Below, piece after piece: positions 11,201 through 23,368 of a DNA stretch of 64,000 nucleotides. A model generated the notes under the pieces. The model made no database searches. It saw only the letters and a list, made by a program, of their open reading frames with translations, and was not told where the DNA came from. Each line of letters begins with the position of its first letter. Within the stretch, counting starts at the first letter, position 1. This stretch comes from Myrica gale (Eukaryota > Streptophyta > Magnoliopsida > Fagales > Myricaceae), in contig OZ005608.1 of assembly GCA_963930655.1 (NCBI GenBank), forward strand, positions 24,267,271 to 24,331,270. The letters run 5' to 3'. Made by a program: the position numbers and the translations under genes.

Positions 11201-11892
11201 CTGAGGCCATTCCAAGGGCCGGTGCGATATAATCTTTTTGAGCCTTTCCACATATAGGCGTCAGGGTAGCTGCGCAGTTCAACCCCCCAAACCAAGTCTC
11301 CTGGAGACGGATCATCTGAGTTTTTCCATGACGATAGACGTCGGTTAATACCACTCTTTGAGTCCCATCCTACCTTCATACCTGGAAGCAATGTATCAGA
11401 TGGATAGTCAAAGCTCTGCCACAAGTAGCTTTCTGAATTTCCCTCTTCCCCATCCCTCAAAACAAGATTTCCCGAATCTAAGAGTTGCAACACTGGATTC
11501 TGGGTATGTTTTGAAGAGCTTGTACTCCAAACAATCATCTTACTCCGATTGAGAAGGACAAGATTACCTATGCTGTTTATCATTACAATGCCAAATGAGT
11601 CGCTTATCGGGTTACGCCTGTTCGCAACCCAAACAACAGTTCTATCTGGGATGTTCTTGTACCAAATTCCCAAGTAACGATTCTTGGAACTTCCAAGACT
11701 AAAGAAACCCAGTTCAAAGGTTCCTTCTTTGGAAACTAAGGTCCTTCCATCAGTAAGAGTTTGGGATTTCGTAATGCTGTCTATTGCTACTGAAACTTGG
11801 AAGGTGAAAAAGAGCAAATTAGAAACAATAAACACAGATGGAAGACTGATCATTGATTTGTGTTTGTAGAGCTCTTTGCATCCAAGTTGCAA
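8253..11892 (-). CDS. G-type lectin S-domain receptor-like serine/threonine kinase (At4g27290-like), apparently intact
   Basis: Seven exons on the minus strand: 11892-10587, 10419-10303, 9702-9554, 9469-9259, 9112-8875, 8792-8645 and 8558-8253. All introns are GT-AG, and the exon lengths sum to 2475 nt in one frame (824 aa). Met14 (ATG at 11853-11851) is the better start because a signal peptide ([17 protein letters not shown]) follows directly. Exon 1 holds the B-lectin domain, S-locus glycoprotein region, EGF-like cysteines ([13 protein letters not shown]) and the PAN domain. Exon 2 encodes the membrane helix ([19 protein letters not shown]) and a basic stop-transfer. Exons 3-7 encode the kinase: [17 protein letters not shown] lysine, [11 protein letters not shown] and APEYA, so an active RD kinase is expected. 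It is a plasma-membrane receptor; the ligand is unknown. It is the only S-domain kinase here with no visible lesion. Confidence 0.93.
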
Positions 11893-12667
11893 GGTGAAGA
11901 TGGAGACTAACAGCTGATGGAGCTTTTGGAAGCTGCTGAACCGGTTGTTGCCTTCTTAGGCAAGTCTTTCACATGAAATTAAAAGCTAACTTTTCATGGG
12001 CCGCAAAATGCTGGAACCTTCATCAGCATTCAACAGCCACTCATGATCTGGAAATGCAGATACACAATCAAGAACGAAATTATTTTTGCTGAACCAGTAC
12101 ACCCTCAGTCCAAGAAGTCGGTAATGGCCAAAACGTTATTGTGGTCGTCATTAATGAGAACTCTGAACTGATACTTTATTGAGGCGAGAGGACGTGATTT
12201 TGGTCCCAACTCATTCGAGCCACATCCTGGCAATCACATATCAAAGGAAAATTCTAAAGGAAGGCTGAACGCCTGAACCTCAGTGATTAAAAGCAGAGCG
12301 CTTAGTCACGTGACAGGGAATTGGTACGTATCGGTTAGCTTGTATATTCATTGCTCCCGAAGACAACAGGGAGAGGGTGGTAGAGAGTTTTCATATCCTC
12401 CCTGTTACTTTACTATACATGAAGCATGATACCGAAAAATCATAAAATCGAACTTGAAGATCCCCAATCATTTATGTCACTCTTCTTTGGCCTGAATTGT
12501 ATTCAATAGACTTTGATAGGTTGTCAGTGACAGACAACTGCTCTCCCCAAAAGCTGGTAGACATTATTTATGGTTCAATTGCTGTCTCCTCGGCGACCAG
12601 CTTACACAGACAGGGAAGATTAATGAGTGATAAAAATTAGGGGCTTTTTGACGTGGCATGGAAAAAT
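11893..12667. other. Upstream region of the minus-strand receptor kinase
   Basis: This region should hold the promoter and 5' UTR. No TATA box or other element could be picked with confidence, and no coding frame was seen. Confidence 0.35.
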
Positions 12668-13570
12668 GGCTAAAATGTTCCGTACGTCACAGGAGTGCGA
12701 CTCTTTCTCAAGTTAGTCTTTAGGGTATGAATTTTTCTTAAAAAAACTCTGAGGTTTGGCCCTATTCCTCGAAGAGTCCTGTCATCAACTAAATGGACGG
12801 AAATGCACACGTGGCTGACAGCGCACATGTGGAAACTGACTTGCAGATTACCAACCAATCGCAGTGTGACACGTGTCAGTGAATAAAAAATAAAATATTT
12901 TTTTTTAAAAAAAAATTAAAATTTAATAAAAGAAGTATTTTTTATAATTAAAAAAAAAAGACAGAGATCCGATCCTTCCCCGGTGAACCTCCACCGGCCG
13001 GCGGAGGGAGGAGGCCACCTCCCCCACCCCGGGCGCTGGATGGGGGAGGTCCCCCAGCCGCCCCAGACCACCGCCCGGTGGAGGAGGCATGGGCGGCCAG
13101 CGGAGGGAGCCTCCTCCACCGGGCGGTGGTCTGGGTGCGCCCGGGGCTGAGGGAGGTCCCCCAGCCGCGCCGGTGGGGGAGGATTTCTCCTCCCCCCGCT
13201 GGCCGCCCAGTTCTGGGCGGCCAAAATACCCACCGGCCGGTGGTTCACCGGGGAAGGATCTGATCCGATCCTTCCCCTCTGTCTTTTTTTTTTAAATAAT
13301 AAAAAATATTTTTTTATTAAATTTTAATTTTTTTAAAAAAATCTTTTATTTTTTATTCACTGATACGTGTCACACTGCGATTGGTTGGTAATCTGCATGT
13401 CAGTTTCCACGTGTGCGCCGTCAGCCACGTGTGCATTTCCGTCCATTTAGTTGACGGCAGGACTCTTCGGGGAATAGGGCCAAACCTAGGGGTTTTTTAA
13501 GGAAAATTCATACCCTAAGGACTAAGTTGGGAAAGAGTCATACCCAAGGGACGTACAGAGCATTTTAGCC
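12668..13570. mobile_element. Fold-back MULE-like element with GC-rich palindromic core
   Basis: The arms are long inverted repeats. Both start GGCTAAAATG-T-C-GTACGTC and share the blocks GGAAATGCACACGTGGC and CAATCGCAGTGTGACACGTGTCA. The core (12960-13280) is itself a GC-rich near-palindrome with repeated CCACCGGCCGG and GGGGGAGGT motifs. Flanks TGGAAAAAT and TCAAAAAAT match at 7 of 9 bases, fitting an old Mutator-type 9-bp duplication. Open frames in the core are by-products of GC content. No transposase is present. Confidence 0.7.
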
Positions 13571-13700
13571 TCAAAAAATTTCACTTACCCCTCGAAAAAT
13601 AGAGGCTTTATTACGATTGTTTAAAGACGAAAAGGAGGTGTTAGGGAATATTTTAATTGACTTTGATTCATATAATCTAGTTTATTTCCTAATATATTAA
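13571..13700. other. Short spacer between two elements
   Basis: AT-rich; nothing recognised. Confidence 0.4.
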
Positions 13701-14908
13701 GGGCTTGTTTGAAAATGGATTGTTTTCACTTTCAAAATTTAAATTTTAAGATTTAAATATTATTTTGTTGTAAGGGTTTGTTTGGTTGTTTAATTTTTGG
13801 AATGATTTATATTTTAATTTAATTAAATAATATTAATTTATAGTTTATTTAAAAAATAAAAAAATAAGTAGACAATAGTTTCATAAATATATAAAAAAAT
13901 AAAAATAGATAAAATATTAAACTAATAAAAAATATTCATAAAAATTAAAAGACAAAGATAAAATTTATGTAAAATTTATAAAACAAATTAAATTTTAAAA
14001 AAATAATAAAAAAACATTACAAAAGTGTATAAATGTCTACAAAAGTTTTTAAAAATAAAAAAAATACTTTTGGAAATTTTGTAAAAATAAATATGGGAAG
14101 AGCGGGATTTTTTCTTACCTCTCCAGGTCAATAAAACTGTACGTTAAGACCTGTGAAATAGATATGCGTTGGACATATGGATATTTGACTGTTGAAACGT
14201 CTTGAGAGTCGCTAGGTAGGTTGCTTGTCTGTTTACTAAATGTATATTATATATGTATATAGATTATGCACCAGATCAAGGCATTGATTAATCTTTAATT
14301 TCCCTAAAATTCTTTTTCTGATCTCGTGATAGTGGGAATCAAATCCCAAGTTATTCTTCAATTGGTAAAAATGAATTCTCGTGTACCTTATTTGAGAAGA
14401 AACCACTTTTGCTAATTAAATTTACTTACAAACAGATGAAAGAGTCATGCATGCATGTTACTAATTAATAGATGGAAAGGAGTCATACACGCATGTTACT
14501 AATTATTGTTAAGTTTTTATTTTTGAAAATTTTTAATTTTTTTTAAATTATTCGTTTTATTACTTTTGCACGATTTTTATCTTTGTCTTTTAATTTTTAT
14601 GAATATTTTTTATTAGTTTCATATTTTATCTGTTTTTGAAATTTTTTGATATTTATGAAACTATTTTCTACTTATTTTTTGAATTATATATTTTCTGAAT
14701 TTTTTAAATTATTTTTATTTTTTGAATATCATAATAACTATAAAATTAATATTATTTTATTTAATTAAAATATAAATCATTCCAAGAATTAAACAACCAA
14801 ACAAACCCTTACATCAAAACAATATTTAAATATTAAAATTTGAATTTTGAAAGTTAGACCCAAAACCAAAACCAAAACTACAACCACAACTCATTTCCAA
14901 ACAAGCCC
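13701..14908. mobile_element. Tourist-like (PIF/Harbinger) fold-back element
   Basis: The ends are GGGCTTGTTTG... and ...CAAACAAGCCC, flanked on both sides by TAA (13698-13700 and 14909-14911), the PIF/Harbinger target duplication. The inverted arms run about 330 bp and are very AT-rich. A second copy of the end motif (GGGTTTGTTTGGTTGTTTAA, near 13773, with its inverse near 14785-14810) lies inside each arm, as if one element were nested in another or the terminus had been doubled. No coding capacity. Confidence 0.75.
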
Positions 14909-15907
14909 TAAGATGTTTCAAAGCGTCTATGAAGAATTGAAGATAGCAGTGAAAACAGAGTTTTTCCTCATAAATGTGAAGTCATATGCAAGTCAGATAG
15001 GAACGTGAATTGAAGTACAATTGCAGCAGAATTTAGTTAGTCCGTTTCTAACTAAATTGATGACGTCGTGAAAGACCCAAAAGCCCAAAATCTTCCATTT
15101 TAACCATGAGTCACCCTCAGCTTATAACCTCATTATTCTATCTTTTCACAGAGAACTAAGAGAGGTTAGAAAATTCAGAAAAGCGTGCGTTCAACGTGAA
15201 ACTCATTGTTAAAACTGTCTGCCCCTTTTTCTGAGTCTTTGTGTGTATAAACTGAGAATGGAGCCTTGAAGATTAAACCCCTCTCTTTATGATTCTTAGT
15301 TCTATATCTAATCACCATAGTTATTTCCCCAAAAGAGATTCAAGATTTCCAGAGGTTGCTGAAATCTTGAAGGAACAAGTGTCAAGTTCGTGCGTTTGCT
15401 GTTGTTGCGAGTTTGCAATGGAGGACGACAAAGTATGAATAGCTAGGTAAAGATAGTTAGATTTTTGAATGGATGAGAGGTTCTTAATCCCTGCAATGGA
15501 GCAGATCCAAATGATGTTTTTTGGGTAAGAAAACAAGTGTGTTAGACTAGAATTTGGGTATTCTTGAGTCTATGGATCACCTTGCATTTCGAGTTTGAAA
15601 AACTAGTGAAATCGTTAACTGACCTACGGGCCCGAAGAATTGATTTTCTATTCGTAATCAAAAGATTTGTCTTTTTATGGTGATTGATCTGTTAATATTG
15701 TTCTTGATTAAAGTGACAATAATCGTGAACTACAAGCTGATTTTCAGATGTTCTTGGTTTTAGAATCTTGGATATAGATTCGAAATTAATTGATTTACTG
15801 TTTGTTTAATTATTTACATTGCTGTAAACGTGTGTATATTGAACTTTCTAATCTGATTTGCTGTAGTTTGTACAGAAAAACGCATAGTTAAATTTAAATA
15901 ATTTTAA
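14909..15907. other. Gene-free spacer
   Basis: Unremarkable AT-rich sequence. A small minus-strand open frame (15321-15536) has no recognisable motif. A promoter- or leader-like stretch at about 15240-15420 cannot be tied to any gene. Confidence 0.35.
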
Positions 15908-16315
15908 GGCCTAATTGCACTAGGGACCCCTGTGGTATGCGAAGGTTGCAAATAGGCCCCCGAGGTAACGATTTCAACAATTAGGCCTCTGAAATTGAGT
16001 TTCGAGAAAAAAATAAGCCCCTCCGTCAATTTATCGTCAAATCCGTTAACGCCTACTGCTGACATGACTTTAAAATCCACTCATTACGCGATACCTGTCA
16101 ACGTCAATTTATTTTCAAACAAAAACAAAAAATCACTTGCGAGGTAGTTGACTCACGACCTTCTTCTCCAGTTTCTCTATAGTTGGGCTCCTTCCTCCAT
16201 GCACGAGTCTGATGCTCCTTTCTTTGCTTGCTTTTTGTAAAATTATAGACAATCAAAACCCTTCAACGCTAGCTCCCCTGAAGTTGCTGTTGGTCGAGAT
16301 CAGAAGCGGTAGAAA

Positions 16316-16420
16316 ATGACGGTGATAGAGAAGATCCGGGTGGGGCTGGCGGAGGAAGGGAATGTGTGGAGAAGACAAGTTCGTCCAGATCCAGGGCGGC
16401 TTTGCCTGCGCCCTCGACCT
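16316..16420 (+). pseudogene. Captured MTHFR fragment in the left arm
   Basis: From ATG at 16316 the frame reads [16 protein letters not shown], the start of plant methylenetetrahydrofolate reductase. At about 16368 the sequence jumps to a later part of the same gene (DKFVQIQGGFACALDLV) in another frame. It then passes into CT-rich sequence that may be the captured start of an intron. Internal MTHFR sequence between the two blocks is missing here but partly present in the right arm. Confidence 0.85.
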
Positions 16421-17296
16421 CGTACCTCTCTCTCTCTCCACCTGCTGAATTTATCCTCCATGTAACTGATATTTGGTTGTTGCATGTGTGGGTTGGTCGA
16501 AGCTCCAAATGATCCTTTATGCTCGTACTGGGCTTATCCGCATCCCTTTTTCCTGTTTCCCGCATGCACTTCCTTACGACGTTGATGATCGCGATAGACC
16601 TTGTATTTTTACACTCCCGTGTCAGTAGCAAAGTTATTCATTGGAAGAAACAGTGCTCGTTTCAAGTCTGCAAAGCAAAATATATAATTAGTACGGACGA
16701 AAAGAAAGACTCCGGTAGAAGATATTGGGCACTGGGAAAACGATGACTCTATTTGTCTACTAATAATGCAGAGCCTGAGTTTTGTCAAGATGAACCCTTT
16801 AATCCCTTTCCAGTTCCTTTTTGGGGAATAGGGGAGGGCATTTGTTCTCCATGACGCCAGTGCTTGTCATTGTCAAGGGGAAATATGAACTGGGATAAAT
16901 TGCCCATCTTCCCATTTCATTAATACTCGAGTTTCCTTCGAGATTGAGGGAACTTTTTTATGGTTAAATAAATAATTTAGTTTTCTTTATTCATGAAGAA
17001 ACCGCAATTAACATCTGTTAAAAAAATATTTCTTTTCTGTTGAGCTATGAAATAAGCACTTGATTCTTGGGAGCTTCGGTCCATATTATTGTACGTTGGT
17101 CACGTCCGCCAACATTAGCAAATGCTCGAACGAACTAGAGGTTCTAGTTAGGATAAACATAAGCACCAACTAGCTACTGTTGCATGGAGACAAAATATCT
17201 GTGTCCCCAGTGCGGCGCCGTTTACTTGTAGGAAAGTTCGTGGAAATCACAATTGCCTCTTGCACTCTCCTACACATGACACGTATTTTGGGGCTA

Positions 17297-17653
<357 letters not shown>

Positions 17654-18067
17654 CTACCGCTTTTGATCTCGACCAACAACGACTTCAGGAGAGCTAGCGT
17701 TGAAGGGTTTTGATTGTCTATAATTTTACAAAAAGCAAGCAAAGAAAGGAGCAACAGACTCGCGCATGGAGGAAGAAGCCCAACTATAGAGAAACTGGAG
17801 AAGAAGGTCGTGAGTCAACTACCTCGCAAGTGATTTTTTGTTTTTGTTTGAAAATAAATTGACGTGGACAGGTGTCGCGTAATGAGTGGATTTTAAAGTC
17901 ACGTCAGCGGTAGGTGTTAACGGATTTGATGATAAATTGACGGAGGGGCTTATTTTTTCTCGAAACTCAAATTTCAGGGGCCTAATTGTTGAAATCGTTA
18001 CCTCGGGGGTCTATTTGCAACCTTCGCATACCACAGGGGTCCCTAGTGCAATTAAACCTAATTTTAA

Positions 18068-18388
18068 AGTTTAAAATGTAAAACCCTATTCACCCCGGAT
18101 TAACGTTGGGTTGAGAATTTTCATTCTGTTCAGGAGGGTTGGTCTGAAAGGTTGTGGCTGTTGGGAGGTGACATAATTGAGAAGACTGTAGACCGGACTT
18201 GTGGTATTGGCATTGGCCTTTTGCCCATATACATTCACATGTTTATTGGTTGGCCGGAGCAGCAGATAAAAGCGAAAAAGACTGCTTCTATGGCGAAAAA
18301 CAATGAATTAGAATAATTTAATGTGGAATGATATCTGATCCTCAAAGAATTACTCATAAAAGCAGGGGAAACAAAAAAAAAAAAAGAT
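18068..18388. other. 3' flank of the PBP1/KIC-like gene
   Basis: About 320 bp of AT-rich sequence that probably contains the gene's 3' UTR. An A-run at 18371-18385 sits just past the stop codon. Nothing else was seen. Confidence 0.4.
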
Positions 18389-18736
18389 TTACAAATCATC
18401 TTGTTGTAGAGCTTCGTCTAAACACATATATGACTCTTCCATAAGCTCAGGGCTCAATCTGAACATCAACACGCAAAACTCCATCTGATTAAGAGCCCCA
18501 TCGCCGTCAAAATCACCTTCCTTTATCATACATCGTAGATCCTCATCTCCCAAATCCTGCAGGCCCAGCAGAGCGGAGTTCCTCTTGAGGCTGTCAAAGG
18601 TGATAACCCCCTTGTCACCGTCCACCAACAAATCGAACCCTTTACACAGCTCGCCGATTAGACCGTCCCCACCAAGCTTGTGGGCCATGACGGGCAAGAA
18701 ATCTTGGAACTGGGGCTGTGAGTTTTGAGATGCCAT
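18389..18736 (-). CDS. PBP1/KIC-type EF-hand calcium-binding protein
   Basis: A single-exon gene of 115 aa starting MASQNSQPQFQDFLPVMA. The start at 18736 is chosen over an in-frame upstream ATG (18880) because family members begin here. A TATA-like ATATATA lies only about 60 bp upstream. The protein has a degenerate first EF-hand (around DGDKGVITF) and one canonical loop, DFDGDGALNQME, with Asp at positions 1, 3 and 5 and Glu at 12. The tail MEFCVLMFRLSPELMEES is the family signature. Arabidopsis relatives bind the PINOID kinase (PBP1) or a kinesin-like calmodulin-binding protein (KIC), linking calcium to auxin transport or trichome form. That role here is by homology. Confidence 0.9.
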   Translation of the reverse strand: MASQNSQPQFQDFLPVMAHKLGGDGLIGELCKGFDLLVDGDKGVITFDSLKRNSALLGLQDLGDEDLRCMIKEGDFDGDGALNQMEFCVLMFRLSPELMEESYMCLDEALQQDDL

Positions 18737-18795
18737 TGAAGAGAGATAGAGAAAGTTGTAGAGCTTGCGATGAAATTGATAGAAATGAGCATGAC

Positions 18796-18803
18796 GATAT
18801 ATA
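18796..18803 (-). promoter_or_regulatory. TATA box of the PBP1/KIC-like gene
   Basis: On the minus strand a TGTATATATCG block lies about 60 bp upstream of the ATG at 18736. This would put the transcript start about 30-40 bp before the ATG and supports the short 115-aa reading. Confidence 0.5.
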
Positions 18804-19440
18804 CATGAAGGGGGAGAGGGGGTTGAGATTTCCGAGAAGGAGAGGCCATAGAAGACAACTAAGGTACAGATCATGAGCAACCGAATCGGTCCATATTGAA
18901 ATTGCCTATGGGTTTCGGAGAAGGTCAGGGAGGGGTAGAATTGTAATTCAGCCAGAAGGAAGGTGGAAAGTTCGTTTGTACATCTTTTTCCAGTTGTTTT
19001 TCTTTCTTTCTTTTTTTTTTTCTTTTCTTTTTCCTAAGCATACCTCTTTCTCCGGTTGGAAGCTCTTTCAGTGTATAGCTGTCCATTTGAGAGCGCAAAA
19101 GAAATATTAAATTAGAAAAAAAGTAAAAATAAATATTATATTCTTTTTTTTTTCTAGGCAAAAGAAATATTATATTCCTCTGTAAAATACTCAATCCAAG
19201 CGTTCATTTCAGCTAAATGTTTAATCACGTTTTAATATTCCTCTTTCGCTACATTATGCAGTTAGACTTTGTGACAATCACAATTTTATTAATATCTACT
19301 AAATAGAAATTACATGTAAATCCAATCTTTTTTTTCATAAGAAATACAATCTAATATTTTTGTTATACGTTATGAACTATTTTGTGTTTGTCTCCGTTAG
19401 GCTACTTGGTGAGGTTGGACTAGACTATTCACTGTTGTCT
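18804..19440. other. Upstream region of the PBP1/KIC-like gene
   Basis: Contains polypyrimidine tracts (about 18998-19035 and 19143-19155) and AT-rich DNA. No gene was seen. Confidence 0.4.
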
Positions 19441-20345
19441 ATTTTTTTTTGTTAAACAACGAATGTTATATATTGAAAAAAACACACAAATAAAAATTAC
19501 AAGCTAGAAAAATAAAGAAAAGAACCTAAAGAGGCTTTACAAGCGACAAATTGAGGGGCCAACAATAAAGTGACTATTAAAGAGGATACAAGATCCTCAG
19601 AGGTGGTGGGACCAAAGCCCGAAGAGAGAGAACCCGAGGGTCCTAGGAGACACGGGAAACCCGTGAAAGTAACGAACCAGCCGCTGAAGGCCCATCGACG
19701 GAGTCGAGAGACCGGCGCCCTTAAAGAACTAAACATGCAATCTCAACTGTAATTACAAACAGTGAAAAAACACCTAAGAAAAATGAAACAAACCCTAAAC
19801 ATAGGGGCTGCCCCAAAAGGGCTAAAGTGAAACATAAAGCATAACATAAGCCCTAGGAACCGGGGAGAATCTGGCCATAACAGGATCGACGGCAGCGCGT
19901 GCAGGGCAGAGGAGGAGATCCAAACCGGGAAATGGAGGGCAGGAGCCACAGAGGCTCTTCCGGTGGACAAGATCTAGATTCAGGCGAATGAGGGGCGTTC
20001 ACGCATGCCCAAGAGCAGCCGCACGTCAAATCCAAGCGCTGCACGTGGGGCGCATGGATCAACTGCTGCCACCGGTTAGACACTGGAAAAGATGGGTTTC
20101 GACGAGTTTGGCGGGCTGAAGCCAACCAGCAGGCGCGTGATCTTCGAAAGGGGGAGGAAACTGCCGTGTGCTTCTTGGAAGAGACCTGCAAAGCAAAACC
20201 AAAAAACAAACTAACTAAACAAGCCCACCGGCAAAAGCACACCAGAGAGGACGAGAGGGAAGAGGGAGGGGGGGAGGGGGAAACTAAAAAGGAGGAGGGG
20301 GACGAGGGAGCCGGAGCTCCCCCCTCCTCGGTAAAGATGCCGCAG
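19441..20345 (-). mobile_element. Non-coding LINE-like retroposon, copy C
   Basis: On the minus strand the element starts with the GGGGGGAGCTCC CT-rich leader near 20330. It passes through a GC-rich middle and ends TTTTTTCAATATATAAC...GTTTAAC plus an A-run (T-run at 19441-19449). The CAATA-type tail resembles that of the LINE fragment at 50735. Open frames on both strands carry no known motif. No matching duplication was found, so the 5' boundary is approximate. Confidence 0.55.
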
Positions 20346-20455
20346 GTCAGAGGAAACCAGAGAGAATTTTTGATTGAGACTGCGAACAAAGTTGACCATC
20401 CCCTTTGTTATCCTTTTACCCAATAGGAAAAGAGAAGAAAGGACTTGTCAAGACA
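20346..20455. other. Short spacer
   Basis: Nothing recognised. Confidence 0.3.
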
Positions 20456-20695
20456 TTAGAAGACATGACCAGGGGTTGTAGCGTGGTGGTTTATCAGAGT
20501 CCAAGTGTGATGTTTGGTTATAATTTAAATTTGAATTATGCTGTCATCGAACAAGTTACAGACGACTCCAAGTGTTTGATATTAGGTTTGAATCACGCTA
20601 CCATCGAACGAGTCACAAACAATTCCAAGTGATTGATGTTTGGTTATAAGTTCGAATCATGCTGCCATTAAACGAATCACAGATTTTCTGCTCTG
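20456..20695 (+). repeat. SINE-like unit with a B-box-like block repeated about three times
   Basis: GTAGCGTGGTGG near 20478 resembles a pol III A box. About 60-bp units follow, each with a GAATCA(T/C)GCT(G/A)CCAT-A--CGA core. The last contains GTTCGAATC, a B-box match. It reads like a tRNA-derived SINE whose B-box part was tandemly amplified. No terminal duplication was found. Confidence 0.35.
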
Positions 20696-21447
20696 GATCT
20701 TTAGAGTCAGATTCGTATTCTCTATCTAAAAGAAGCTATCTTACGAGAATGATATAATCAAAAGGTAGCTCTCTTAATGGATTATGATATTAGAAGACAA
20801 TAATAAAACTAACCAAAAAGGGGACGAAATGATCTCGAAAAGAAATTCGTTTTGAGTGAATAATACATTCTTATTATGTTTATGTTAATAGAGTTATAAC
20901 AACGTAACAATCTTCCTCTACTTTCCGTTGCTTTACTCGGAATACCAGACTTAGAAGTTTGACCTCCCTTGTAATGGTCGGTGAATGGAATTGTTAGTCA
21001 ACCTATGGGCTACGGGTCGGGGAGGACAGTTAAACATCCAGCCCAGCTTTCGAAACCAAAGCCCAAGAAAGCTTATACTGGACCCAAAACTGTTTGGAAC
21101 GCTATCAAACATTGATCCCAAAAACTCATTGGAAGCCCAACAAACTCAATTCTTTGTGGCCAAAGCCCAAGATGACATAAGCACGCATCGGCATAGCACG
21201 ATTGATATTTTTTTTTTTTTCATTTTCAAAGAGGCGAAGGACCCATACCCATTCAATTGGACTTGTCCATCTTCGTCCCCAAGTGGCTGGTTCATATATA
21301 ATATATTAGAAGAAAATTAAATTAAGAATATATGTGAGGTATGGTATAGTTTGAACAGACAGTATTGATTTAGACACTCCATCTACAATTTTTAGTGTCC
21401 TCCGGTCCCTCACTTTATTTTCTTTGTCCAATTCCATCTTACCAAAC
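20696..21447. other. Gene-free spacer
   Basis: AT-rich with no recognised gene. A small frame at 20985-21320 has no known motif. Confidence 0.4.
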
Positions 21448-21464
21448 AAGATTGACTATGACTA

Positions 21465-22240
21465 GAAAAAAACCCTCTCCGAGTGTTCTAGAGAGAGAGG
21501 CTCTGCCTTCTCTCTCGAACGGTTCTCCTTTTCCCTCGTCGTCTCCCTCTCCCCTGCGGCTTTCGGCGGTGGGAGGAGCTTTGGCTCTTCCCACCGCCCT
21601 CCCCCTTTCCTTATTCTTATTCTTCTTCTTCTTCCTCTTCTCTTCTTTCCTTCCCCATTTTGTTCGAAAGTCTCGACGGTAGATCATGGTGCCTCTGTGT
21701 GTCACCGGTGGACACAACCTCGTCTGACCCCATCTCCTCCTCCTGCTGAGTCGTTCCTCACCAGTCCGGCTTTGGTTGGTCGGCGCGTGGCGTCTCACGC
21801 GCTTGCCTCTGGGCTTTGATTTTCCGGTCTACTGTTGGTGGTTTTGATGGCTCTGCGCCTCGTGGTTGCCTCCTGCTTCGCGGTTGGCCTCGCTGCTCAA
21901 TGGTGGTGGTGAAGATTCCGTCTATGTTGTTTGTGATATGTTGTTCGTTTGTTTTTGTTAGGTTGTGTTGTGTTTTTTGGTTGTTATTTCTGGCTCCTGC
22001 GTGGGTCTTCCTGATCCCTTGTGGATCTGTTCCGCCCTTTAGGGGCTACTGTACCAGGTTGTGGTGCAAGCTTTGCTAGCTAGCATAGGTCCTGGTAGCT
22101 CTTGCTACTGAGTCTGGTCATCGCTCCCTCTGCCCCGCATGGAGCATGTAATGACTTCTCCAATCGTTATATGGGTCCTGCCGGCTGTAATCACTTGGTT
22201 GTAATTCGGGTCCTTTGGACCATGATCTATTTAAAAAAAA
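21465..22240 (+). mobile_element. Non-coding LINE-like retroposon, copy B, with perfect 17-bp target duplication
   Basis: AAGATTGACTATGACTA occurs at 21448-21464 and 22241-22257 and flanks the insert exactly. The insert ends in an A-run (22233-22240). Its 5' end carries CGAG--TTCTAGAGAGAG then an inverse CTCTCTC block, as in copy A, followed by the same GGCGGTGGGAGGA and CT-rich leader. The sequence is GC-rich, 776 bp, and encodes no recognisable protein. Perfect duplications suggest a young insertion. Confidence 0.88.
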
Positions 22241-22257
22241 AAGATTGACTATGACTA

Positions 22258-23088
22258 AATCCGCTGGACCAGTGATGAGAGACGAAACCCATCACCCATG
22301 CCCACCCAGTATGTCAGTTCCACTCCCTCCGAATAAAATGGCTATAAAATTATCACGTTTCCCACATCATCATCGTGCCAAAAATGCATTTATTTATTGT
22401 CAAAATCTACCATTATTGACGAGGAGACGGTCAGGAAAGAGGAGGGGGGGGGGGAGAAGGAGAGGGAATATGCTTCATGAAGCACACCGTCAGAGTGACG
22501 GGAAAGAGGTAACTCCAGAGAGCTCTACGACAACGAGAGCGGATTCTTCCCCAAGAAATGCAGTTCTAGTGTAAATTTACTTTTATGGCAATTAAGTCCT
22601 TATGGTTTTAACCAAAAAATGAAAAAGTAGAAACATGTTTGCTAGGAGGTGATCTATTTGTGGTTGCCCCTTCCATTTCTTTTTTTAGTGGAATGGGAAA
22701 ATCACAAGAACTCCTTCAGAAGGAAAATTGTATCATTAGATTCAGTAAGGATGGTTTGTGCTTGATATCATCCTTGATTTGGTGATCAAAAGAAAATTAA
22801 AAGCAAATACTTTCTCTTTGCGACGAAATACGACTGAAGAGATTTGTTTAGAGGAGTAATTCCTTGTCAAGGCACCCATGTCTGGTGTGATGTTTTAGAG
22901 ATGGACTTTCAAACTGTCTTCCCCAGCATGTAACTGTTTTTAACATCTAGGAGGATGACTTTCAGTTTTAGTTACGAATTCTGAAATCTAGGAGCAGAAC
23001 TTGAATTTTTATGGTGTGAACTGAGTGCATGTAGTTTGAATTGGATGGAACAATATCTTAAGTTCATCAGTCTTTTGCAAGTGAAGCA
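22258..23088. other. Gene-free spacer
   Basis: Contains a G-run at about 22444-22455. No convincing gene was found; the frame at 22215-22574 crosses the retroposon border and has no motif. Confidence 0.4.
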
Positions 23089-23100
23089 AACAAGTACCTT

Positions 23101-23368
23101 TCTTTTAATAGTGCCGAAAGAATTTCATTATAAGGTTAGAAACACAAATAAGAACATAAAGAAATCTCACCTATGAAGCAACGTCCTTAGCTGCTACGGA
23201 AGATTAGCGGGATCCCATTAAAGGGCCAAGATATCACAAACCCTCCATGCTAGTAGAGAGCGGTGGCGAGACACTGTAGAAGGCTGGATACAACATAGCC
23301 TAAAAAGGGCCGGTACAACCAAAATTAAAAAGCATCAAAGCCCGACAAAGGGCCAATACTAACACAAC
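23101..23368 (-). mobile_element. 5'-truncated retroposon of the same family, copy F
   Basis: AACAAGTAC(C)TT at 23089-23100 recurs at 23369-23379 and flanks a 268-bp minus-strand segment. Its 3' half (GGCCCTTT-GTCGGGC, GTTGTACCGGCCC) resembles the 3' ends of the longer copies. The short length suggests 5' truncation during reverse transcription. It is diverged and probably older. Confidence 0.5.

Noticed and set aside
13078-13295. Overlapping Pro/Gly/Arg-rich frames on both strands
   Set aside because: They arise from the palindromic GC core of a fold-back element; frames mirror each other across the palindrome.
19853-20389. 178-codon minus-strand frame
   Set aside because: It sits within retroposon copy C, with no motif and no conservation in other copies.
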